In this document: piece by piece, positions 46,896-56,987 of the stretch
How positions within the stretch are numbered: position 1 is the stretch's first letter
Layout: each line of letters starts with the position of its first letter
From: Sipunculus nudus
Lineage: Eukaryota > Annelida > Sipuncula > Golfingiida > Sipunculidae
Reading direction: 5' to 3'
NCBI GenBank assembly: GCA_026874595.1
Contig: CM049308.1
Coordinates: 70,528,624 to 70,592,623 of the forward strand
DNA length: 64,000 bases
Made by a program: the position numbers and the translations under genes
Notes under the pieces: generated by a model
Seen by the model: only the letters and a program-made list of their open reading frames with translations
Told to the model about the DNA's origin: nothing
Database searches by the model: none

Positions 46896-49800
46896 GTAAG
46901 TACATATGAAAAGGACCTTATACATAAAAGGATTACCTACAGACATGTATCTTGTTAAGAAGAAGAATCAAATCTCAACAGACTTGCACCATCTTCAGTG
47001 TGTAAGAACACTGGTATCTTCCCATAGCCTGATATCCACCCTGTTTACAGGAACTTATTCTCTCATATTCTTGTGATGAATCTCACCCTTGGAAAAGAAC
47101 TTTAATTCTATAGACTGGTTTTATACCCTCAAGTAAAACAAACATAAAAATATTATTTTATCTACAAATTTGTTACATATAAAATGGTTCTATATACAAA
47201 TAAAGTCAATCTTGGACAATATTCATTTGGTATCCTCTGTATATATCAACATTTGCTTAAATTTAATGAAACAGTAAAGTATATAGTGAAGTATACAAAA
47301 CTGTCCATACATGATAATCAGTCTTGATTTTATCATGTGTGAAGAAGCAACCTTATGTCACAATCACTGATAAGAAAAATTCCATGAAGAAAAAGAATGT
47401 GACATTACATTAGTTTATTGGTACTTTGATAACCGGATTACACAGCAGGAAGTGAAGGAGAGGACAAGTGCAAACACTTGATGTTTTCTGAGTAGACATA
47501 AATAACAGGAACAGTATGTGTAATTGGCTTGAGGCAACTGAGACTTGCCAGGGGTGTCACTTGTAGCTGAGCAGGTTTGTTAAAGCAAAGCAGGGGTGGC
47601 ACTTTTATTTATTTTGTGATATGGCATTGCATATTCTTCTTAAACTTGTATCCTGCTGACGTGTCAGTTGTAAGCCTGGAACCATCACACAAGTAAAATA
47701 AAATATTATTATTATTTTTTTAATGAAACTGCAAATCTGCCTATTTTTTTAACACTACAGGAATCATGTTTTTCATATAACAGTCAAGTTGGCTAAGATA
47801 TTGCCATCCAAATCCAAGCGCAACTTGAACTTTAAGTATAATTTATATTTTCTGTGGAATATTAATATATAAAAGGAAGGGTATAGCCAAAGCATACTGA
47901 ATGAGAAACATTCCCATATGTTTTTGAATGTTGGAATCCTTAGTTTTCATCTGGATCATAGCTTCCATAGCCATGGTGATGAACAAAATCTGTTTTAAAC
48001 AAAGGTACTTGCGAGACTTACAAGGTGAACCAGTATTGATGGCCCCTTTCAACCTAAGCTTACTGCTCTTAAGCTTAATTACAGTAGAGCATCATTTATC
48101 AAAACACTGTTTACCCATAAATTCTTTCATCCACATTGCATATTGAGAACTGAATTTTTTTTATCATTCATCTTAAGTCTAAACTATGAAAAAATATTCA
48201 ACAGTGAATTGAATTGTGATTCTCCATGGCCAATTGACAATAATTTCTATGTATTTTACTTGATAATTGGTTAAATTGATGGAAAACCTAACAAAAATGC
48301 TTTGTGCCTATGTTTATATCTGACTAAACCTTCATTTGTTCATGTCTGTCAGTCACTGGTAAAGTCTGGTGGTTGGCAACAGGTTGGCTATATCATGGTA
48401 AATCATCAGGAACGTTCCTTTTTTCCAGACAAAAACCCTGTCAAAAAACTCCCTCACATAAGGTTGATTTTCTGAGGTCAAACATATTGCACATTTATTT
48501 TAAGTTCCAAAGATTCCTATCAACCTGAATCAAACCTACCTGTAAAACTGGTGGAAATATGGTGAAGATACCACAAAAACTGAGCAAGATATTTGCCAGA
48601 TGTGAATGTAACTTTAGAATGTCAGAATGTGTCTGCAGTCTAAAATAAATACAGTGGAACCTGTCTGAAAGACCATCTGTCTAATAAGGTAATCTGTGAA
48701 TTAAGACCACTTTTGGTCAGTCCCAAGGATGGTCTTATTACACAGGTTTCATTATATTTTCATTACACAGGTCTCCATACACAGTTATCTCTGTTTTCCA
48801 CATAGTTTATGCCATATGGCAGTGTTCTGTTATTGTGGATATAATACAGCCAGGGACTCGGAAAAGCAACCTATTTACTAAACCTAAGGTATCCTACATA
48901 AAAATGTAGTTAAGCCTTTTGTCACTAACAGCTAGCTCTGTGAATTTGCCATATGGCAGGGTCTACATGGTATTGTGTTATCCTCCAAAGATTAACAGAT
49001 CACTGTAAGAGACTTGAAAGAAAAGCTGTTTAGGAACCTGAATCCAGGCTCCTAGCAGTGGGGTGACATAAGGGCCTCCAGCTAAACATGAGTCATTAGC
49101 TTGTGCATGGCAACCTTGGAGTTTGTGCTGCTGTTTTGTTCCAGGCACTACTTATGAGTAAACAACCAAGAGACCCTTGAGACATTAACATCCTGCATTA
49201 ACAGGTCTACCTAATGTGAACAAAGCTTTCTCCTTCGGTGCAATAATAAAATGATATATTTTATTACATATAACCTTGGTTTAGCGAACATCTCAAAATA
49301 ACAACCCCTTTTTCATGATCCATATTCTTTTTTGCTCTATGTAAGACCTCACTTAAGTGACAATGTAACCTTGAAAATATGGTGGTTGTCAATTTTAGGG
49401 GTCACTGTGAACTCACATTTCAATGCACTCAGTCAGTTTAGATGAAACTGACTGAGTGCTCTGAGTACTCTGATTACTAATTTAACCTCATTACCTAAGA
49501 AATTAAATGTTCTGATATCATGCAGTTAAATATATTTCTCATCTGGATGTTAAACTTAATTTTTCAATGGCACTAGAGAAATCTGCATTCCAAGGAATAC
49601 AAACCTGTGCCATGTGGGCATTCACTTATTCTGCACATATTCCCATTATTCATGCATAAGTGACTTAACATTTGTGAAATTCTTTGATGGCATTCCAGAA
49701 TCCAGACCCTGTGCCAGATCCACACTAAAATGTATTCACTTCTTCAGTAGCCCATTCCCAGAATGCTCTGAAAATTTCATGAGATTTCATTCATGATTGC

Positions 49801-49936
49801 AGGAGTTATGTTTTGAACAAACACACACACACAAACAAATGAACAGGAATGAACATGTACCCTCCTGGTGGAGGCAATAAAATTCCAAACAATTGTGATT
49901 TCCTTTGTGAATATAATGCTTCTCGTTGATTTTAAG
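46896..49936. other. Intron 8 with a solo pogo-type MITE end and a retroelement-like tail
   Basis: 48650-48780 starts TACAGTGGAACCTGTCTGAA and contains GACCACTTTTGGTCAGTCCC, related to the MITE at 6109, but no right end with CACTGTA is found. 49680-49890 ends GATTGCAGGAGTTATG, a (CA)n stretch and CTCCTGGTGGAGGCAATAA, the 3' tail pattern also seen near 15790-15840. This tail finishes about 47 bp before the next exon's acceptor. The rest is AT-rich. Confidence 0.5.
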
Positions 49937-50294
49937 ATGTCTCAAGAAAGAAGCAGTAGGGCGTCCAACAGTTCACAGTCACAGAGGCCACGAACAGCTC
50001 CAGGTGCCAACAGAGGGCGCAGCAGCCGTCAGCTGGCCAGCCGAGCCTCCACAGAACAGACAGATGACACAGTCAGTCACAAGAGTGAGAACATAGACAC
50101 CCAAAGTATGAAGACTGATCCACAAGTAAGCCACAAGGGGGAGAAGGAAAAACCAGCAAGAAAAATAAGCCGCAAAACACGACAGCAGCAGAAGTTGGAG
50201 GAGCAGCAGAGGTTGTTAGCTGCTGCGTACAGGCCATGGCCGAGAGATCTGCATGAAATCACCACATCCTCGCCCAGATCTGATGCTGTCAGTG
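49937..50294 (+). CDS. Ankyrin gene exon encoding a basic Ser/Arg/Gln-rich segment
   Basis: The acceptor is TTGATTTTAAG ending at 49936 (an AAG acceptor, weaker than CAG); the donor GTAAGG starts at 50295; phase 0 in, phase 1 out. It begins MSQERSSRASNSSQSQRPRT and continues through a Ser/Thr/Glu part to KPARKISRKTRQQQKLEEQQ with RLLAAAYRPWPRDLHEI. The QQQKLEEQQRLL piece may form a short coiled helix. The exon starts with ATG, but this is simply its first codon after phase-0 splicing. An alternative first exon using this ATG cannot be excluded. No named domain. Confidence 0.8.
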
Positions 50295-50733
50295 GTAAGG
50301 AGATTAAAAATGCTTAGTCCTGTTTAGGCCAGATAGACCAATTATAATTTTAAAATTTAAATTCTTAACTGAGCCTGAGCAGTAGTCCCTAAATTAGCAC
50401 CTTTAGCATGAGCCTTTTTGAAATAATATCTTGATATTTTCATATAAGAATATTACTTAGCAGTCAGATGTCACATTTTATATCTTGTCTGAATATGTAG
50501 GGTTCTCAACTCTACACTTCCATGATATACCAGTAGAAGTGTCCCCATTTGGCAGATGGTGCATAATATATATAGAATCTTTCATACCCTAAACAAGGCA
50601 GATCTAGGGCTCATAGTTTTAGTCAGTTTTGAGTTTTCTTAATTTTTCAAAATTGAGCGCCAAGTAAATATGTAGATCAAGAACGTAAAAATCATTAATA
50701 CTTACCTTATAATGTGATATGTTTTATTTTCAG
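50295..50733. other. Intron 9: short AT-rich intron
   Basis: 439 bp with nothing recognisable apart from the splice sites and a TTTTATTTTCAG acceptor. Confidence 0.8.
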
Positions 50734-50916
50734 ACTCCTCAAGACAGCATCACCAGTCATCCTGGAGTTCTTCTCAAGCCTCCGGTCAGCTGGATACGAG
50801 TGCCTCCACAAACTCCTCCTTACCCAAGATAGACGAGCAGCCACACACACAGAAAACCACCAAGTCTTACTCTGCTAACAAACAGACCAACATCAAGACT
50901 GTCAACAAACAAACTG
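50734..50916 (+). CDS. Ankyrin gene exon encoding a Ser/Gln/Thr-rich segment
   Basis: The acceptor GTTTTATTTTCAG ends at 50733; the donor GTGAGT starts at 50917; phase 1 on both sides, 61 codons. It encodes DSSRQHHQSSWSSSQASGQL followed by a Thr/Ser/Lys-rich part ending NIKTVNKQT. It is low complexity and predicted disordered. Being phase 1/1 and divisible by three, it could be skipped without a frameshift. Confidence 0.85.
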
Positions 50917-51000
50917 GTGAGTACATATAGTTCAGTCAGGGGGTTTGCTTTGAAGGCATTTAAATCAATAAAATGTTTGTAAAAGTTTTGGGAGCATGTA

Positions 51001-51465
51001 TGCTCCTCACGGTGCGGTTATACATTGCAGTTGTCCCAGACATCGTTTTGTGTAACAGCTGCTTTGAATATCAAGGTTCTCTGGGCAGGAACACCAGGGT
51101 GCGCAAAGAGCATAGAATTGTAATCAGACTACAGAAAGCTTGGTATTGCATTATGCATAAAGCCCAAATTTTAAACATGTGACACCCACCCTTGTTGGTC
51201 TGATAACACTTGTTCTGGCACAGGACCAAGAATCAGACCAATGAGAGCTTGTGTCCTGGTGTAATCAAACAAATGAGAACAGGTATTGCATGTTTAAAAT
51301 TAGGACTTAATGCACAAAGCAGTATCATGCTTTCAGTTGGCTGAATCCAGTTCTGTGCTCTGTGCACATCCTGGTGTTCCTGCCCACAGAAACTTGCCAT
51401 AAAGCAGGGGCTACAAGAAAGGATGTCTGGGACAACTGCAGTGTATAACTTCTGCATTAGGAGCG
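51001..51465. mobile_element. Large foldback palindrome of MITE family F (two arms of about 190 bp)
   Basis: The left arm (51001-51190) begins TGCTCCTCACGGTGCGGTTA and reads TGCAGTTGTCCCAGACATC; the right arm (about 51275-51465) ends GATGTCTGGGACAACTGCAG then TGTATAACT...TTAGGAGCG. Interior words AGCATAGAATT...CAGACT and AAATTTTAAACATG in the left arm have complements in the right. A spacer of about 85 bp separates the arms. It may be two inverted copies of the element at 43896 or a foldback transposon. The transcribed intron would form a long dsRNA hairpin. Confidence 0.72.
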
Positions 51466-51469
51466 AATG

Positions 51470-51835
51470 GAGCATGGTGGGTAATGGTTTCGTGCTGGGT
51501 TCTGTACTGCAAGGTCGTGAGTTAGTATCCTGTTCAGACCATCTTCCATGCTAAGAATCCTTTTCAAAGTCTTTAATTGATTACCACAAGGGTGCAACTT
51601 CTCCACCCAGGACTGAGTGGGTCTAGTTACGGATTGGGGAAAAGTACAGAGTCATTTTCCAGTGCATGGTATGGCTGCTTGGGTTTCATACTCCAAAAGG
51701 GGTGAAGAAAGGCTGTCTGATTTAGCAGGTCTGAAAGACCTGGGATGGCAAAGTTTAAAGTCTGGCCAGACTCACAGTGTATAACAGTGCATCCATGATA
51801 TCAGACTTAAACCAAACCAAACATTACTTGACCCA
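51470..51835 (+). mobile_element. tRNA-derived SINE-like element (plus strand)
   Basis: The head GAGCATGGTGGGTAATGGTT then TCGTGCTGG has tRNA A-box character, and GGTCGTGAGTTAGTATCC about 35 nt further on resembles a B box. A body less AT-rich than the intron follows (CCACCCAGGACTGAGTGGGT, GAAAGACCTGGGATGGC), and then an AACC-type tail (CTTAAACCAAACCAAACATT). It abuts the right end of the foldback palindrome. Anticodon-arm pairing is not intact, so it is not a tRNA gene. The two SINEs in this window have different bodies. Confidence 0.55.
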
Positions 51836-52201
51836 GTGTACAACCTTTTTTCAAGTTTCCCCTTCCCAGTAGGAATCATGGCCTCCAGCGCTTAGACCTA
51901 AACATGGCCTATATTGTCTCAAGGAATGTCTCACATGACATATCACCATTCTGTGTCAAGAACGCTGTTCTTTTAAGCCTTAGGGCTTTGTAAAAAATTA
52001 CGAAAATATGATCACCATGGTCAAGATTTACAATAGAGTTCTTAACATTCAAAGGTATGCCAATGTCTGCTCAGTATCCCCTCTTATGTCATAGGAGCAA
52101 ATGCATTAAAATGTTATATGTTTACACAAATATTAACTGTGATTAATTAAAAATACACATTGTGTGAATAAAATTTACAATGAATTATATTTGTGTTTCA
52201 G

Positions 52202-52227
52202 CTAAGATTTACATCAAAAGCAGATAA
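52202..52227 (+). other. Possible alternative terminal coding exon (nine codons)
   Basis: A good acceptor (ATTTGTGTTTCAG ending at 52201) precedes a segment that, spliced from 50916 in phase, would encode AKIYIKSR and then a TAA at 52225-52227. This would replace the 56815 exon with a short alternative C-terminus. Only the splice-site quality supports it. AATAAA at about 52168 is upstream, not downstream, and I see no ideal poly(A) signal close by. Confidence 0.2.
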
Positions 52228-52694
52228 AGGTAGAATACTGTCATTAATGTTGTAATTTCTCAGATTTACTGCTGTTCTTTTATGAAACTTTGAAAATATG
52301 ATTTGTATTCTCCTAAAACTCTTTTGTGTATTCTTTTTTTTAATGTTTTAAATATTGTTTTAGTCATTTTTATAGCTTTTGTCAGATATTCATAAAACAG
52401 TATTAATCTAAATAGATAATGAAGATTTTTTGTTTACTTCTGATTTTCTGTTGAAATCTAGTGTAAGAGCTTCAGCTTTAATGTATAAACAAACTGATAT
52501 ATTGATCCATCAGGTCGTTTTGATTACATGGATTTTTTTTATCCTTTTCTTATTTGTGTAGAGAAAGAATGTAGGAGCACTTATTTTGATCTGTTTGTCA
52601 ACTGATACATTTATTTACCCTTCTTTTTTGTTTTATTTTATAAACTCTAAACAACTGTTTAAACTTTAACCTGTTAATTAAGACATTTTTAGCG

Positions 52695-53760
52695 AACCTG
52701 TGAGCTTATGCGATGGTGCAGCGTCGTCCGTCGTGCGGCGTGCGTCGTGCGGCGTCTGTACATTAACCATAGCTATCTCAAAAACAGCAGGAGCTAACAC
52801 CAAATTTTTTGCAAATAATCAGTCATCCAAAAAACTATATCGGATTTTGCTTATTTTTTGGCTAACTGCATTTTCTTAGATTTTATAGGGAAAAAGCTAA
52901 AAAAGGTTTAAAAATCTTCTTCTCCGAAACTGTCCAGCCAAATTGTCCAATATTTCACAGAAATGATCCCTGGAACAATCTTTCTCAAGTTTGTTCGAAT
53001 TGTTCCAATTTGGAGATTTTTGGCCGAGTTACAGGAGGTTGAACTTTGTTAATTGTGCAAAAAAGCATATTAAAATTTAAATCTCAGAAACGGCTGGAGC
53101 TATCATCACTAAATTTTATGCCAATGTTGGTCACATAGGTCATATCTGAAATTGAGGTATTGGTGGCGCCATCTGCATCGGCCTTTTTTGTACGGGGTCA
53201 TCAGTGCCTGTATCACACTGAGGGCTACAAAAAACCATATGGCCAAAATGTTTAATATCACACAGAAATGATCCTAGGGTAGTGCTTTTTGAAGTTTGTT
53301 CAAATGGTCTCTTTTCAGTGACTTTTGGCTAAGTTATTGGAAACTGAATTTAGTCATATGCCATAACAGCCCATTTTAGCTCAGTGGCTACAAAGGTCTT
53401 CTTCTCAAAAACCACTGGGCCAAATTCTTAGATCTCATGCATTAATTATCCTCAGATGTTGATAATTCAAGTTTGTTCAAATGATTTTGGTTCAGTGCTT
53501 TTTGGCTGAGTTACGGGAAGCTGAATTGAGCCAGTTTGCTGTATCTTCCTATATGAGTTATAAACCTGTGAAACGTTTTTCGACTAATGCCACTGAAGCC
53601 AGTTTGTTAAATATTTTACAAGAATAATCCCTTCAATAATTCTTATAATAATTGTCATTAATGATTCCACATGAATGATTTTTGGCTGAATTATGGAGAT
53701 TGAATTGAGTCATTTTACCATATATGTTAGCTTTGTTATGTTGTTACATCTAGCCTGGCA
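52695..53760 (+). repeat. Modular repeat family D, copy 2
   Basis: Starts GTGAGCTTATGCGATGGTGC with a CpG-rich GTCGTCCGTCGTGCGG patch. Repeated modules follow, each with a CTCA-AAAC-GC phrase, a CACAGAAATGATCC phrase, AAGTTTGTTC-AAT and TTTGGC-GAGTTA. GGTGGCGCCATC is at 53162-53173. It is homologous to 26940-27440 in the first half and is non-coding. The GAA/CTG phrases repeat at about 53020, 53335, 53510 and 53690, so it is internally tandem. Confidence 0.65.
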
Positions 53761-54284
53761 CCTGTTTATCAGCATCTATTACATCATGCCACTAGACATT
53801 TAGATTTAAGGTTTTCTTTGGGTAATATTGACAAGAAAGTTTTTTTAAAAGCTTTTAACAAATTTAGATTTATGATATAAATTATTCATCATACCAGGCA
53901 ATGTTACAATCATGGATATTCAGCTCTCTGTGGCTATATAAAGAACTGTACGTGGAATATAAATTATTGGTATCCCTACTCAACTTAATTCAAGAATTTG
54001 CCATCAATGAGATATATCTGTATTTTAATTTTGCATTCAGTATGCATCCGTAAAAATTTTACATATATTCATGATTTCTTTTTTATAAAAAAGTCAGCTG
54101 AAAAGCATTTTGTATTGGGAAAATAAATTTCAAAGTTATTTCAAGTAGGGACCACTTTTGTGTACAGATGGCAGCACTTGGTTTACCATTGGCAGATTGC
54201 CGGTGCCTTGATGTTGGCCATTAGCCAAGATGATGTCAGCTCTATAAATAGTTTTGGCACAGTGCGAGGATTGGAAGAAGTGCA

Positions 54285-54535
54285 GCCAGGTAGAGGTCAA
54301 GAGTTCACTCAGTGCAGTAGCTGCATTCTATTTATAGCTTTGGAAGACTGCTAACTGCATCATATTTGGCACCAAAGTTCAGCCTGAATCTATTTATAGC
54401 TTTGGCAGACTGCGAACTGTGTCAGATTTTGCAATAGGTCAAGAGTTCACTCAGTGCAGCCAGGTACAGGTCAAAAGTTCAGTCTAGCCAGGTGCAGGTC
54501 AAGAGTTCACTCAGTGCAGTAGCTTCAGGCAGCAA
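54285..54535 (+). repeat. Local minisatellite-like repeat (GTCAAGAGTTCACTCAGTGC units)
   Basis: GTCAAGAGTTCACTCAGTGC occurs at about 54296, 54437 and 54499. CAGCCAGGTA/TAGCCAGGTG and CTATTTATAGCTTTGG phrases are repeated between them. It probably arose by local tandem duplication. No coding signal. Confidence 0.7.
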
Positions 54536-54659
54536 TTTGTCACAGGTCACTCGGGGGGCAACTGCCTTACTCACCTAAGCCTTGTCAGCCCAGTGCATCA
54601 AACTCTGGGGAAGTTTGATGTATTAGACTGATATTTTGACCTGTCTATGTGTCTTTGAT

Positions 54660-55440
54660 GGTATTCTTATTTACAAGACAGGTAGTGCCACCTACATTGA
54701 CTTTTGCAGTGTATGCGCCTGCTTATTTCTACAGAGGAATTTGATACATCAGCCTAAAATTGGGCATGTTTATACATATCGGGTAGCTTTACAGTGTACA
54801 AGACTGGTGGCGCCACCTACAGTAATTTTTGCACAGTGTATGTCCCTGCTTATTTCACAGGAGGGGTTTGACATATCAGTCTGACATTGGGCATATTTAT
54901 ATATCTCTTCGATGTATCCGCAAGTCGGATGTTTTCAGTCGGATGCCGATGCTGCCGCAATCGCCGCATAGGTTTCCGGAGAACTCCTCCATAACCACAG
55001 AGCAGAATTTTTGAAATTCTTAATTATGATCGGTCACATGTGAACTGCAGCGCCCTCATTTTTGGTTGACCTCTGACCTTTCCTCTCTGCCCAGCGTCCA
55101 TTTGTGCGTCTGTTTCCACACATAAACCCACATATCTCGGGAACCGTTTGACCGATAAGGCTAAAGATTTTGCACAAATGTAGCTCTTGGAGGCTTTATA
55201 ACATACACTAAAAATGGTGGCGGCACCTGCAACCATTTTTGCACAGTGTCCATCTGTTCATCTGCCTTGGGATAAAAACACTCATATCTCAGGACTGGTT
55301 TGAAATATCCCCCTGAAATTTTGCATGTGTATAGATCGCACATAGCTCTTAATCATCTGCCACCATTTTTGCACAGCGTCCGTTTAGTGTTTAGTACTTG
55401 CATTGTTCATATACATGTTACGCATGTTCTTGAAAAGTAA
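54660..55440 (-). repeat. Modular repeat family E, inverted copy
   Basis: Reverse complement of the family at 34340-35480. It carries GGTCACATGTGAACTGC (compare GCAGTTCACATGTGACC), AAACGGTTC-type and GATATGTGGGTT-type phrases in complement, and ATGAACAGATGGACACTG in complement. Palindromes are GGTAGTGCCACC (54681-54692), a perfect GGTGGCGCCACC (54806-54817) and GGTGGCGGCACC (55216-55227). Several modules of 100-190 bp are recognisable. Confidence 0.7.
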
Positions 55441-56814
55441 TGGTCCAGCATTGAAGTATTATACCTGGTGTAATCTCGTTGCACAGGTTCGCATTAGGCC
55501 TGTAAATTATTCTTAATGTTAATTGATAAAACAATTAAACCCCTGATTATAATCACTATAAAAGAGGAATGATTGGATTGAATTATAAGTTGGAAAATGT
55601 AACGAAAATCTATTACCAGCAATATTTCAAATTGAAATGTTCCTGGGCTAATTATCATAAAAATGAAAAAATAAAGTTTTAATCAAGAAAACCCATAAAT
55701 CCTTTCAAATATCAAAAGCAGGTGAAAGAAAGACCAATAACCCTTTACAGCTCAGAGGTCCATGCAGGATCAATACGGGATATCGCTAATGCCAATACTC
55801 TCGTGTGTGGAGGTAAAATATGCCTGTCTGCCTGAAAAATTGCAGGCAGACAACTAGCGCACCCTTAACAGACAGCCTGTCCAGCCAATTCATTCAATAT
55901 AGCTGTGTGTGCATAGAGCATTTCATTTCAAATTATCCTGAAATCTTCAAAGTCTGTTGTTGAGTTGAAATTAAAACTGTTGCATGAATGTGAAAAGGAT
56001 TAGAAATGACACATTGCATTAGACTTTTATCTTGTACCAACGAACTTGCAAAAAAAAAAAACAGGGCAAAGCTACACACGGTTTCTCATTTTTGGATAAA
56101 CCTCATGTTTTGCAAGTTTCATTTAATCTTCCTTGCATCATACCAACAATTAACTGCTGCCTCATATTTGTTTAATGATCAAATTCAGTAAACAGAGTCC
56201 ATAGTGTATATAAATAAGCAGGGGATGGTCAGATAAGACAGTGCTAGTGACTATCTGGCTGAATCACACTTGCCTGCAGAAATGGGCTTCCGGCTGCGCC
56301 GGCCATTTGTCCATAAACACGTGAAACTGCATTGACAAATTCCTGTATTGATATATTGATATATAGAAATCCCACCTTTGAAAAGAATTTCTCAGGTCAT
56401 TCATATTTGCATATTAAATTCCGGTACTAAAGATAAAAGTTAAATCAAAGAATTCCTCTCTGTCACCATTGTTTAAAAATTTATTAAAGAACAGAATGAA
56501 CCATTATCTGTAAAGAGTGTCACAGTTTGTCCAAAATCTAAAATTAATCTAGAAGGAAAAGGATTAAAGTATCCTTTTACAAACAAACATATGTATCAAA
56601 TAATTCCATTATATATAATAATTATTATTTTAGAAATTTTATTTATTTGATTCAAGAGAAAGGTACATTTATGTTTCAATCTGTCAGTATTAACAACCTG
56701 TAAACTCATAAAATGAGTTGAAATTTCTTTAAATAAGTTTCAAGTTGGCCATCAGTTATATAAATATTACCAGCAAGTAGTTGTTGTATCTATGATTGAT
56801 ATTTTTAATTTCAG
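55441..56814. other. Intron 10, last part: no recognised element
   Basis: AT-rich intron. A CTGCCTG/CAGGCAG inverted pair at about 55829-55850 is small. No exon in phase 1 was found. Confidence 0.5.
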
Positions 56815-56987
56815 GGAGACATTATAACCCATACATCTCAGGACGGCAGTCAGCAAGACAGGACAAGTCAAATGGGCACAGTCGGTCGGTTAAAACTACA
56901 CCAAGGGCTAGATCGGCACCCAGAAGCACATCGGCCTCAACAGACAATCATGTCCACTTCACTGAATCTAATGATATTGATCGCTGA
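56815..56987 (+). CDS. Ankyrin gene terminal coding exon with stop
   Basis: The acceptor TTTTTAATTTCAG ends at 56814; phase 1 in. It encodes GRHYNPYISGRQSARQDKSN, then a basic Ser/Arg/Thr-rich run (TTPRARSAPRSTSAST), ending NHVHFTESNDIDR with TGA at 56985-56987. It continues the disordered basic tail of the previous exons. The Arg-Ser-rich composition near the end could be a phosphorylation or microtubule/actin-binding tail, but this is speculation. Confidence 0.85.
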
